From Chloroflexota bacterium (GTDB lineage: Bacteria > Chloroflexota > Anaerolineae > Anaerolineales > DRMV01): DNA of 45,002 nucleotides. Every line of letters begins with the position of its first letter. The first letter of the stretch is position 1. Under the pieces are notes generated by a model. The model was given only the letters and a program-made list of their open reading frames with translations. It had not been told where the DNA came from and made no database searches. The stretch lies in contig DRMV01000039.1 of assembly GCA_011322445.1 (NCBI GenBank), forward strand, positions 1-45,002, written 5' to 3'. This document shows, piece after piece, positions 35,144-42,717 of the stretch. A program made the translations under genes and the position numbers.

Positions 35144-35421
35144 TGCTGTTGCGCCTCTACCGCTTGCTGCAGGAAGCCGAGCGCCAGGGAGACGAGGTTT
35201 CCCTGGCCGGGCTGGCTGCTGCCCTGGGCACCGATACCGACGAAGTGCGCCAGATGTTGGAAGTACTGGCCTGGGAAGGCAAGGTCGAAAAAGTTGCCAG
35301 CACCGGCTGCTCGGTAGAGGGGGAAGGCTGCGCCGCGTGCCCGCTAAACAAAGTTTGCACTCGCGGGGTGAGCCACAAGCAGGAAGGCTACATTCTCAAA
35401 AGCCCTGCCTCCTCGAAATAA
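35143..35421 (+). CDS. feoC: FeoC-like winged-helix protein with Fe-S type cysteines
   Basis: 92 residues. The N-terminal winged-helix-like part (about 3-50: LAAALGTDTDEVRQMLEVL) is followed by four cysteines Cys56, Cys63, Cys66 and Cys72 in the pattern C-x6-C-x2-C-x5-C, similar to the iron-sulfur site of FeoC proteins. The ATG shares one base with the feoB stop (TGATG). Presumed role: sensing iron or oxygen and controlling FeoB stability or feo expression. Confidence 0.82.
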   Translation: MLLRLYRLLQEAERQGDEVSLAGLAAALGTDTDEVRQMLEVLAWEGKVEKVASTGCSVEGEGCAACPLNKVCTRGVSHKQEGYILKSPASSK

Positions 35422-35440
35422 ACCACAATCACACCACCGT

Positions 35441-36121
35441 TTATACCTGCCTCGGCCCGCTATGGGTCGGGGCAGCGCTGTATAGAGGCTCGTAAGTGGG
35501 TTCCGGCGAAGGTGTCGCGCGAGAAGGCACACTCGGTTGCCGTCGGTTAGCCGTCGTGCGGCGGGCTGCCGCCACAGCCGAGCGCGCAGCCACCGACGTC
35601 CGGCGGGGCACACCCACACCCGCCTCATCCCGTTGCGAGAACAACCGCGGCCCGGCGGTAGAAATCGTGCCAATGATCAACACCCGCACCAGCCATACCA
35701 GCACCGCCACGAACACCGGCACCGCTTTGAGCAAAGTTTGCTGGCCCAACACCTCCCGGCCGGCAGAAGAGTGGCTCAAAATGGCGATCGAAACGCCCCA
35801 CCACGTCAGCATGGCATTCATCGTTGCCGCCAAAAGCCAGGCGCCAAAGAGGTACCACACCTCCATCGTGGGAGCATCGGCCTCTTCGGGGGTAAAGAGA
35901 CGGGCAATCCCGGCAAAGTCAATGCCGCAAAAGGCAATCGCGAGAATGGTCGCCCAATGCAAACCGGCAAAGCGCATCTCACCGAGCAGGTCGTGAAGGG
36001 CAAACTCGGTGGTGCTAAAGTTGAACACCTCGAAGAATACCAGGGCCGTCAAAATCAACAAGCCGAACATCTGCCCCCGCCGCAGGGGGAACTGTTGCCA
36101 CGGCAAACGCATCTTCTCCAT
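35441..36121 (-). CDS. multi-pass membrane protein under a LexA-box promoter
   Basis: 226 residues, not recognised. Four hydrophobic segments are visible, roughly 18-36 (MFGLLILTALVFFEVF), 55-72 (ATILAIAFCGIDFAGIA), 88-112 (LFGAWLLAATMNAMLTWWGVSIA) and 134-152 (VFVAVLVWLVRVLIIGT). The last 65 residues are a basic, Ser/Thr/Arg/Pro-rich tail, probably cytoplasmic and disordered. AGGAGG is well placed before the ATG. The promoter has an SOS-like palindrome, which suggests damage-inducible expression. It converges with feoC. Confidence 0.7.
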   Translation of the reverse strand: MEKMRLPWQQFPLRRGQMFGLLILTALVFFEVFNFSTTEFALHDLLGEMRFAGLHWATILAIAFCGIDFAGIARLFTPEEADAPTMEVWYLFGAWLLAATMNAMLTWWGVSIAILSHSSAGREVLGQQTLLKAVPVFVAVLVWLVRVLIIGTISTAGPRLFSQRDEAGVGVPRRTSVAARSAVAAARRTTANRRQPSVPSRATPSPEPTYEPLYSAAPTHSGPRQV

Positions 36122-36165
36122 TTCACCAACCTCCTGGGGGAAAAACGGTGTGGAAAGACGGCTTT

Positions 36166-36194
36166 ATTGTAGAACAGATGTTCTCTTTTGTCAA
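36166..36194 (-). promoter_or_regulatory. consensus promoter overlapped by a LexA (SOS)-type operator
   Basis: On the minus strand TTGACA (36189-36194), 17-base spacer, TACAAT (36166-36171). The palindrome AGAACAGATGTTCT at 36171-36184 (core GAAC-N4-GTTC, 36172-36183) lies in the spacer and touches the -10. GAAC-N4-GTTC is the Gram-positive-type LexA box core. Binding here would block RNA polymerase. Confidence 0.75.
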
Positions 36195-36196
36195 GC

Positions 36197-36229
36197 AAAA
36201 AAAGGACGGACGGCGCGCTGCCGCCCGTC
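36197..36229 (-). terminator. intrinsic terminator of the TPR gene pair
   Basis: GACGGACGGC (36205-36214) pairs with GCCGCCCGTC (36220-36229, one G-T pair) and is followed on the minus strand by seven T. It ends only two bases before the -35 of the next promoter. Confidence 0.85.
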
Positions 36230-36261
36230 AGGGTTTCCTGGCATCTTCAGCCGCAATGTGC

Positions 36262-37692
36262 TCAAGGCTGCGGCGTTGGGGAGGGAGAAGGGGTGGGCGT
36301 CGGGGTGGCCGCCTGCTTCTCGTTTGCCAGGGTGCGGCAAATCTGCCGGTTTTCTCGCACAATGCTGCTCAGCACGGGGTCGGCAGGGTACGTGCGCTCC
36401 ACCTTATCCAACACCGGCAGCGCCTCGTTACAACGATCCAGCGCCGCCAGCACCGAGCCATAACTCACATAGTAAAAGCCCACCGTGCGGTCAGTCAGCG
36501 GCAGCGGCTGCACTGCTGTACCCTTGAGATGGTCGAAGCCCACGAAACGCTTCTGCAGATCTTTGATGATCGCGCCGGTTTCTTCAGCCGTACAGCCCTC
36601 CACTGCACATTTCAATACCGGCACCGCACCCTCGTAATTACGGGCTTTGATGTAAATAATACCCAGTTCCGCGTAGGTATTCGGATTAGTGGGATCCATC
36701 AACAAGGCCCGCTCGGCGTTGCGCGCTGCGATGAAAAACTGCCCCATTTGAGCATAGGTTTTGGCAATAGCGATGTAGGGCGTTGGGTCATTGATTCCCA
36801 ACCGTTGATTGATTTTCGCGGCCTGGTCAAAAAAGTCCAGCGCCTTTTGGTAAAGGGCTTTGCGATAGGCCTCACTGGCTTCCGCTGAACCACCCAGGTG
36901 CCGATAAATCAGCCCCGCCCGCAGGTAGAAAAAGGTGAGGTTGGGCGCTAACTGGATGGCCTTCTCGTATTCCTGAATAGCCTTGTTGTATTGGCCTAAG
37001 GTTTCCAACACCGCGGCATACACCCGGTGGGTATCCAGCAAATCGGGGCCATATTGCACTGCCAGTTCGGCAAAGCGATTGGCCTGAAGCCATTTTTGCT
37101 GGTCCAACAGCACTTCGGCATCATAGGCCAGGGCCAGCGGGTCGTTTTTCGCGAGCACGAGCGCGCGGGCCGCCTCGCTCTCCGCTTCAGCCAGCCAGCG
37201 GTCAGATTCCTCAACCGAGGCCAGGTTCGAAGTAGCCAGCCAGTCCAGGGCAAAAGCGCGCACGGCATGGGCGCGTGGGTCGTCAGGGGCAACTTCCACC
37301 GCCTTGTTCGCGGAAGCCAGGGCTTCTTGCCGCCGCACGAATTTTTGCTCGTCGGTGGGGAGCAAAGCCGAGGAATACACCTGCACGCGCGCCAGTTCTG
37401 CCCACAACTGACCGTTGCGCGGGTCCAGGCGCGTGGCCATCTTGTAAGCCTGAATGGCCGCGTCGAGGTTGCCGGCAATAAACTGAGCATTGCCCTCTTC
37501 CGCCCAAGAAACTGCGCTGCGGGTCGGCGTAGGGGTGGGGGCAAACAAATCAGGCCGTGGCACCCGCCCGGAAAGCAGTCCCCAATCGAGGGCGATGCCC
37601 AGCAAAGCCAACACGAGATAGAGCAGCACCCGCCCGGGGCGGGAATGCGGCTCTTGGTCGGCAAAATGAATGTCGTCGCCGCGAAGTTCCAT
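36262..37692 (-). CDS. membrane-anchored TPR protein, copy 2
   Basis: 476 residues. One membrane anchor at about 21-41 (VLLYLVLALLGIALDWGLL), a TPTPT linker, then roughly eight tetratricopeptide-like repeats (for example AEEGNAQFIAGNLDAAIQAYK, seen in parts) up to about residue 440, and a Pro/Thr/Ser tail (TPTPTPSPSP). Tetratricopeptide proteins are protein-interaction scaffolds, and this one probably faces outside. The N-terminus MELRG matches MELHG of its upstream neighbour, and the two genes are 11 bases apart: tandem paralogues in one operon. Function unknown. Confidence 0.82.
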   Translation of the reverse strand: MELRGDDIHFADQEPHSRPGRVLLYLVLALLGIALDWGLLSGRVPRPDLFAPTPTPTRSAVSWAEEGNAQFIAGNLDAAIQAYKMATRLDPRNGQLWAELARVQVYSSALLPTDEQKFVRRQEALASANKAVEVAPDDPRAHAVRAFALDWLATSNLASVEESDRWLAEAESEAARALVLAKNDPLALAYDAEVLLDQQKWLQANRFAELAVQYGPDLLDTHRVYAAVLETLGQYNKAIQEYEKAIQLAPNLTFFYLRAGLIYRHLGGSAEASEAYRKALYQKALDFFDQAAKINQRLGINDPTPYIAIAKTYAQMGQFFIAARNAERALLMDPTNPNTYAELGIIYIKARNYEGAVPVLKCAVEGCTAEETGAIIKDLQKRFVGFDHLKGTAVQPLPLTDRTVGFYYVSYGSVLAALDRCNEALPVLDKVERTYPADPVLSSIVRENRQICRTLANEKQAATPTPTPSPSPTPQP

Positions 37693-37703
37693 AGCCGGGT
37701 TTC

Positions 37704-38957
37704 CTACGGTGCAGGGGTAGCGGTCGCCGCAGTGCCGGTCCCCGTTGCTGCGGGGGTCGGCGTGGTCGCCGCTTGGGCGCTACACTGGCTGATGCCCTGG
37801 TGCGCGTTGTAAACTGCTGCTTCGTCAGTAGGCACCCCGGCCAAAATAGCCTGGAAAACTGGGAGGGCCTCATCGCAACGGCCAATCTTGACCAGCGCGA
37901 GGCCGTAAACGCTGTAATAGTCAGCCACGCGGCCGTAGTCCAGCGGTAAGCCTTTCACAATTACACCATCTTTCGTCGTGCCGCCTTTGACAGCCAGCGC
38001 CAATTCCTTCACTGCGTCGGTGTATTTGCCATTTTTGTAGAGAATCAGGCCATAGTTCCCGTGCATATAAGGGTTGCCGGGGGCTTCCTCAGCAGCCTTT
38101 GCCGCGTATTGCAGCGCCCGGCCATATTGCCCTTGCAAGGCATAAGTCGTGGCAATGTAGGCATCGGGCATGGGGTCTGCCGGGTTGAGGGCATTGGCAC
38201 GCGAAAACTCGTCAATGGCATCGTTGTAATCTCCCTGGGCACGGTAAAGCAACCCCAGGGTAATGTGCAGGCTGGGGATGTTATCGTTGATTGCCAAAGC
38301 CGCTTTGTACTCTTCCACAGCCCGCTTGTAAAGGCCCTCGGCAAAGAGCACGTAGCCGTAAATCTGGCGCACTTCCAGGTCACTGGGGGCAATAGCCAGC
38401 GCCTTACGAAGCTCCTCATCAGCCTTGGGGTAAAGCTCCTGGTCAGCATAAAGCGCAGCCAGGAAGGCATGAGCCAGGGCGTCGTTGGGGTCAAGTTCCA
38501 GCGCCCGTTGCAGCTCGGTCTGTGCCTCAACATCGTTGCCAAGTTTGTAGAGGGCATAGCCGCGCAGCGCGTGGGCACGGGCATAATCGGGGTTGAGCAA
38601 AAGAGCATTCTCGGCGCTTGTCAGCGCAGCCGCATATTGCCCGGCCAGCAACTGGATGCGCGCCAGAGCAGCGTGCAGGGAAGGCTTATCGGGGTTGTGC
38701 AAAATGGCCTGTTGGTAAGCCTGGATGGCGACTTCCAGTTGCCCTTTGCGGAAAGCCTCCTGGGCCTTGGTGAGATAGGCTTCAGGGTTAATGGTCGGGG
38801 TAGGCGTCGGCACAAAAGGCTTTGGCATTGCCGGCACCACGACCTGATTGACGTAAACCATCACCGCGATCAACAGCAGCAGCACCAGCAAGCGAATGGG
38901 ATTGCTGCGGCGGCGCTGCTTGCGGCGCATACTCCACTTACTTCCATGTAGTTCCAT
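37704..38957 (-). CDS. membrane-anchored TPR protein, copy 1
   Basis: 417 residues from ATG 38957. The basic N-terminus (RRKQRRRSNP) and one membrane segment (21-41) are followed by PTPTPT and about nine TPR units with the usual W/L-G-Y-A-P spacing (for example AQEAFRKGQLEVAIQAYQQA), then a Thr/Ala/Pro tail. This start is chosen by analogy with the MELRG start of copy 2 and GGAG just before it. Upstream ATGs at 38966 and 38969 are possible. Acts presumably as an extracytoplasmic scaffold. Confidence 0.82.
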   Translation of the reverse strand: MELHGSKWSMRRKQRRRSNPIRLLVLLLLIAVMVYVNQVVVPAMPKPFVPTPTPTINPEAYLTKAQEAFRKGQLEVAIQAYQQAILHNPDKPSLHAALARIQLLAGQYAAALTSAENALLLNPDYARAHALRGYALYKLGNDVEAQTELQRALELDPNDALAHAFLAALYADQELYPKADEELRKALAIAPSDLEVRQIYGYVLFAEGLYKRAVEEYKAALAINDNIPSLHITLGLLYRAQGDYNDAIDEFSRANALNPADPMPDAYIATTYALQGQYGRALQYAAKAAEEAPGNPYMHGNYGLILYKNGKYTDAVKELALAVKGGTTKDGVIVKGLPLDYGRVADYYSVYGLALVKIGRCDEALPVFQAILAGVPTDEAAVYNAHQGISQCSAQAATTPTPAATGTGTAATATPAP

Positions 38958-39036
38958 AGGCTCCATCATAACCCGCTTGAGGGTAAGCGTCAAGCAAGGC
39001 AGAATCGCACGAGGCCAGTCCTTATCTGGCTTTAAC

Positions 39037-39064
39037 AAAAAAGCCCCCCGGCAACACCGAGGGG
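39037..39064 (-). terminator. terminator of the interrupted tRNA gene
   Basis: On the minus strand CCCCTCGGTG...CCGGGGGG forms a stem followed by CTTTTTTG, directly after the tRNA 3' end. It fits a tRNA transcribed leftwards and shows which side is original chromosome. Confidence 0.75.
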
Positions 39065-39068
39065 AAGG

Positions 39069-39103
39069 TGACCCATGCAGGACTCGAACCTGCAACCAAG
39101 GGC
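39069..39103 (-). other. tRNA 3' fragment, probable attachment site of the island
   Basis: On the minus strand the T arm GCAGG-TTCGAGT-CCTGC (39077-39093) and acceptor strand ATGGGTC plus A73 (39069-39076) are intact, with a variable-loop-like TGGTT before. No CCA is encoded. Upstream there is no U33, anticodon loop, D arm or GACCCAT partner strand; instead the integrase coding end runs into it, its stop overlapping the fragment. This is what remains when an element integrates into a tRNA gene. Amino acid identity cannot be read from this half. Confidence 0.8.
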
Positions 39104-39951
39104 TATGGTTTTCTAGGGATTATGCTCTCTGATGGAAGGTACTGCTGGAAGTCCTCTATGGTAAGCGCCCGCGTGTAACGCTCTACCATGTCCAGCCCCT
39201 CCCATCCGCCAGCCAGTTGCACAAGGCGCGAGGGCGCGCCGGCGCGAATGGCAAGGGTAGCAAAGGTGCGCCTGAAATCGTGGGGGCTAATCAATCCTAT
39301 CCCCGCCTGTTTGCCCAATTTCCGAAAGATGATTTTCAGGCCGCTGGGGGTAAGCGATGTACCTGGCTTTTTGCCCCCAATAGACACAAAGACCGTTTGT
39401 GTTCCCTCGCTCGCCTCCCGTGCTTCAAGCCAGGCGCGTAACGCTTCTTCTGTTGGCTCCCCAAAAATGCAGGTGCGCCACTTGCCGCCTTTGGCGAGCA
39501 CTGAAAGGCGGCGGGCTTCCAGGTCTAAAAAGCGCATCTCCAACCGGCACACCTCAGACGCCCGCAGGCCGGTGTCCAGTAAGAGCAGGATTAGTGCGCG
39601 GTTGCGCTTTCCAATGGGGGTATCAGGAAGGATTGCCAGCAAACGAGTAATTTGCTCGGGTGTGAGAGTGCGCTGGGGTTTGCCCCGTTCTTTGCGCTGG
39701 AAACGGTATCGCAGGGCAGGGTGCAATTCGCCATGCCGCCAGCGCAGGAAATTCCGCACCGCGATATAGGCCAGCCAGCGCATGTTTTCACCCCAACTTT
39801 CGTGCCCTTCCAGCCACCGCTTGAACTCAATGGCCGTGAGGGTGGACGTGTCGGCGACGTCTTCCAGAAACAGCGTCAGGACGCGGCGGTAACTGGCTTC
39901 AGTGGCTACGCTCCAAGAGTGAGTGGCGAAGAAATCGTCAAGTATCCGCAT
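39103..39951 (-). CDS. tyrosine recombinase / integrase (XerC/D-like)
   Basis: 282 residues from ATG 39951 (AAGGAGG eight bases before). N-terminal SAM-like DNA-binding domain (about 1-85), then the catalytic domain. Active-site residues: Arg130 (TGLRASEV), Lys154/Lys157 (LAKGGKW), His224 and Arg227 (SPHDFRRTFA), Trp250 in place of the second His (LAGGWEG), nucleophile Tyr259 (MVERYTRA). The stop lies in the tRNA fragment. It most likely carried out the insertion and could excise the island. It is compact, like XerC/D and many small-island integrases. Confidence 0.92.
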   Translation of the reverse strand: MRILDDFFATHSWSVATEASYRRVLTLFLEDVADTSTLTAIEFKRWLEGHESWGENMRWLAYIAVRNFLRWRHGELHPALRYRFQRKERGKPQRTLTPEQITRLLAILPDTPIGKRNRALILLLLDTGLRASEVCRLEMRFLDLEARRLSVLAKGGKWRTCIFGEPTEEALRAWLEAREASEGTQTVFVSIGGKKPGTSLTPSGLKIIFRKLGKQAGIGLISPHDFRRTFATLAIRAGAPSRLVQLAGGWEGLDMVERYTRALTIEDFQQYLPSESIIPRKP

Positions 39952-40047
39952 TGGTTTCCTCCTTGCTCTTGGTGGTAATTCCCCCAAACGTACCACCCTT
40001 TTTACAATTGCTTTGTTGACAGGGGAAATCATGTCGCACAATTCGGC

Positions 40048-40053
40048 TATAAT
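40048..40053 (+). promoter_or_regulatory. candidate -10 box of the defence cassette
   Basis: TATAAT 19 bases before the start, followed by AGGAGG at 40061-40066. It lies in the divergent gap with the integrase. A TTGACA at 40016 is 26 bases away, too far to be the matching -35. Confidence 0.5.
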
Positions 40054-40072
40054 AGGAAGCAGGAGGTGAGTC

Positions 40073-41059
40073 ATGTCTAATCCATGCAATGATCAATTTT
40101 CTCTTTCTATCAAGCCACAACTGCTCTCGTGGCTTCAAAAGGCTAAAAGGGCCTCAAAGGGACGTTTCGTAGTTTATTCCGCAGTTTTTGGAGTGTTAGA
40201 AGCAATACGCGAGCACGGTTGGCCAATAGCCCGCTCATACTACGTAAGCAAGGGCAACCAAATCCGGATGAACAAGCACAAATTTGAGAAAGTGCTTACA
40301 CGCGCCCTCGGGCCAAAACGCACTGCCCTTCTAAAAGTACCAAGAGAAGGCGGCAGAACAACACGCAGCACCCCAGCAGTAGCAGATAAATTCGTGGACT
40401 GGCTGAAGTCCGTCTTCCCACCCGAATTAGACAGTGAAACGGCGAAAGATTATGCCGATTGCTTGGAACTTTTTGCTTCAGAAGATTTTGAACAATTCAT
40501 GCTTTCACAGGCGGGCATCTCTGTTCCCAAGCCGTCCCCTCAATTTCCGCTTTCTGAATTTGTGCAAAAAATCATTGAAAAGGCAGGCAACAAGCGAGGG
40601 GCAGTTATTCACCACTTGGTTGGGGCTAAACTCGCTATCAGATTAGGGCAAAGCGACGAGCTGGAGCCGCGCCCCTATACAGCAGCAGACAAGCAAATCG
40701 ACGTGCCCGGAGACTATTGGTACCGCAATACAGCCTTCCACGTCACGGCCGCGCCGTCAGGGGAACTTCTGAAAAAATGCCAGGATAACCTTGCCAAAGG
40801 TTGGAGAGTGTGGATAATTACGCTGCGAGAGGGCGTGGAGACAGCCAGAATATTGGCAAAAGACCTGGACGCGAAATTAGCAAAAAACATACAAGTAGTA
40901 TCCGTGCCAGAGTTTGTAGGGCAGAACCTTGAGGAAATTGGCGCTTTTGCGTCTGACAATATCGCTCAACAAGCAGAAAGATTACTTCAGGAGTACAATG
41001 ATAGAATAGACAAAGCAGAAGACGGCGACCCTACTCTAAAAATAATTTTTGGCTCCTGA
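40073..41059 (+). CDS. DUF4928-like protein, probable restriction endonuclease partner of the methyltransferase
   Basis: 328 residues. Segments such as EGGRTTRST (N-terminal half), KRGAVIHHLVGAKLAIRL, GDYWYRNTAFHVTAAPS and VPEFVGQNLEEIGAF match my memory of DUF4928 proteins, which sit beside C5 methyltransferases. The GD...FHVT region resembles the core of a PD-(D/E)XK nuclease, although a clean E-x-K is not seen. It is the first gene of a four-gene run (23-base gap to the methyltransferase) in AT-rich DNA. Role as the restriction enzyme is inferred from context. Confidence 0.72.
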   Translation: MSNPCNDQFSLSIKPQLLSWLQKAKRASKGRFVVYSAVFGVLEAIREHGWPIARSYYVSKGNQIRMNKHKFEKVLTRALGPKRTALLKVPREGGRTTRSTPAVADKFVDWLKSVFPPELDSETAKDYADCLELFASEDFEQFMLSQAGISVPKPSPQFPLSEFVQKIIEKAGNKRGAVIHHLVGAKLAIRLGQSDELEPRPYTAADKQIDVPGDYWYRNTAFHVTAAPSGELLKKCQDNLAKGWRVWIITLREGVETARILAKDLDAKLAKNIQVVSVPEFVGQNLEEIGAFASDNIAQQAERLLQEYNDRIDKAEDGDPTLKIIFGS

Positions 41060-41082
41060 AACTTGCTTCATGACGAGGCGTT

Positions 41083-42282
41083 ATGAGTATTAGCGCGAAC
41101 GGCATTCAGTTTACAGTAGCAGAATATTTTGCAGGTATTGGGCTGGTGCGCATGGGATTGGAACGTTGCGACGGTCAAGTGGTTTGGGCAAATGACATTT
41201 CTGCTAAAAAGTTTGAAATCTACAAGGCATTCTTTCCCTCCGCAGAGCAAGAATACGTGGTAGAAGACATCTTCAGTATCAACCCTGACAACATTCCAGC
41301 AACTACCCTGGCAACTTGTTCATTCCCTTGCATTAACCTTTCTGTTGCGGGGAAAATGGACGGCATCCACGGGAAACACTCCAGCGCGTTTTGGGGGTTC
41401 GTGCGCGCTATAGAACACCAAAGAGGTAAGGGGGAACATCCTCCCCTAATAATGGTGGAGAACGTTCCTGGCTGGCTATATTCCAACAAAGGGCAAGACT
41501 TTCGCCTAACAGTTCAGGCGCTAAACGATTTGGGCTACGTGTGCGACGTTTTCACAGTAAACGCCCGCAGTTTCGTTCCCCAAAGCAGATTGCGCGTATT
41601 TCTAATCGGGATGCGAAGTGATGTTTTTGGGCAAGCAGACGATGGAGAGGTTTACGCCGCCCACGTACAAAAACGGTCTGCACTTTTAGCGCCCGACAGC
41701 CTGCGGCGCAGCATTGAAACGTGCAAAGATTTAGCCTGGAAATGGTTAGACATCCCCGAACCACCGCCATTGAAGAAAACAGGTTTGGCGAGCATCGTTG
41801 AGGATTTACCGGAAGACCATCCTCTTTGGTGGCCAGAGAAGGAAGTGCAACGGCATTTGGAAATGATGGCAGCAAGCCATCGCGAGCGCGTCAAGGCACT
41901 TATGGAGAAAAATGAAATTTCCTACCGCACCTTTTTCCGCCGAATGCGAAACGGCAAACAGCGCGTTGAAGTGCGGCGCGATGAAATAGCAGGATGCCTG
42001 CGAACCGCTGTGGGCGGAAGCGCCCAACAATTTATCTTACAAGCAGGGAAAGGCCGCATTCGCATGAGACACATGACGCCTCGCGAATACGCTCGTTTAC
42101 AAGGTACACCCGATGCTTTTTTTCTCCCTCCCAACATTGGGCGCGTACAGGCTCTCACCGGATTTGGAGATGCTGTTTGCGTTGACGTCATCGAATGGAT
42201 TGCCTGCAATGTAATTACGCCCCTTGTAAAACAAATGAGCGTTTCGCTGTCTCCAAATTATGCCCGACAACTTGTCTCCTGA
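41083..42282 (+). CDS. DNA (cytosine-5) methyltransferase
   Basis: Transfers methyl from SAM to carbon 5 of cytosine in a target site. 399 residues with motifs in order: I AEYFAGIG (13-20), IV CSFPCINLS with catalytic Cys83, VI VENVPG (125-130), VIII QSRLR (167-171), a target recognition region (about 180-325), IX MTPREYARLQGTP (331-343) and X GFGDAVC (360-366). Overlaps the vsr gene by 23 bases. Together with the DUF4928 gene and vsr this forms a type II-like restriction-modification unit. The target sequence cannot be predicted. Confidence 0.94.
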   Translation: MSISANGIQFTVAEYFAGIGLVRMGLERCDGQVVWANDISAKKFEIYKAFFPSAEQEYVVEDIFSINPDNIPATTLATCSFPCINLSVAGKMDGIHGKHSSAFWGFVRAIEHQRGKGEHPPLIMVENVPGWLYSNKGQDFRLTVQALNDLGYVCDVFTVNARSFVPQSRLRVFLIGMRSDVFGQADDGEVYAAHVQKRSALLAPDSLRRSIETCKDLAWKWLDIPEPPPLKKTGLASIVEDLPEDHPLWWPEKEVQRHLEMMAASHRERVKALMEKNEISYRTFFRRMRNGKQRVEVRRDEIAGCLRTAVGGSAQQFILQAGKGRIRMRHMTPREYARLQGTPDAFFLPPNIGRVQALTGFGDAVCVDVIEWIACNVITPLVKQMSVSLSPNYARQLVS

Positions 42283-42688
42283 AAACCGCCGCAAGGCCAT
42301 GAAAGCCATTAAAAGCAAAGGCACATCGCCAGAGCGCTCTTTGTGGGCGATGCTTGCCGGAATGCGGTTGAAGGGTTGGCGAAAAAACGCCCAAGATCTA
42401 CCGGGAAAGCCCGACGTGGTCTTCGACAAAGAGAAAGTGGCCATCTTCATAGACGGCTGCTTTTGGCACGGCTGCCCTATATGCAACAGGGGCGTTCCAG
42501 AAAACAATCGCGAGTATTGGGTTCGCAAGATTGAGCGGAACCAGCAGCGTGCCAGAGAAGTCACAATGGCGTTGCAAAAAGCGGGGTGGGTTGTGCTGCG
42601 CTTTTGGGAGCACGAAATGCGGCGAGAACGAAATACAATACGAGAAAAGATTAGGCGAGAAATCATTCTGAGAAGAAACGCCCCCTAA
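42260..42688 (+). CDS. vsr: very short patch repair (Vsr) endonuclease
   Basis: Nicks DNA at T:G mismatches produced by deamination of 5-methylcytosine in the site of the linked methyltransferase. 142 residues with the standard N-terminus ENRRKAMKAIKSKGTSPE, Asp52 in GKPDVVF and the FIDGCFWHGC motif (63-72, His70). Cys72, Cys75 and neighbours fit the zinc site. Starts inside the methyltransferase gene, the classic arrangement, which ensures co-expression. Confidence 0.94.
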   Translation: MPDNLSPENRRKAMKAIKSKGTSPERSLWAMLAGMRLKGWRKNAQDLPGKPDVVFDKEKVAIFIDGCFWHGCPICNRGVPENNREYWVRKIERNQQRAREVTMALQKAGWVVLRFWEHEMRRERNTIREKIRREIILRRNAP

Positions 42689-42717
42689 TCCTGCGCCAAA
42701 ATACACTAAAAACTTGG

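Noticed and set aside
39069-39130. Complete tRNA gene at the island border
   Set aside because: Only the T arm, the variable-loop-like bases and one acceptor strand are present. The base at position 33 is A, no anticodon stem forms, and no D arm or complementary acceptor strand is found upstream.
40016-40053. TTGACA at 40016-40021 as the -35 of the defence cassette promoter
   Set aside because: The distance to TATAAT at 40048 is 26 bases, far from the usual 16-18.
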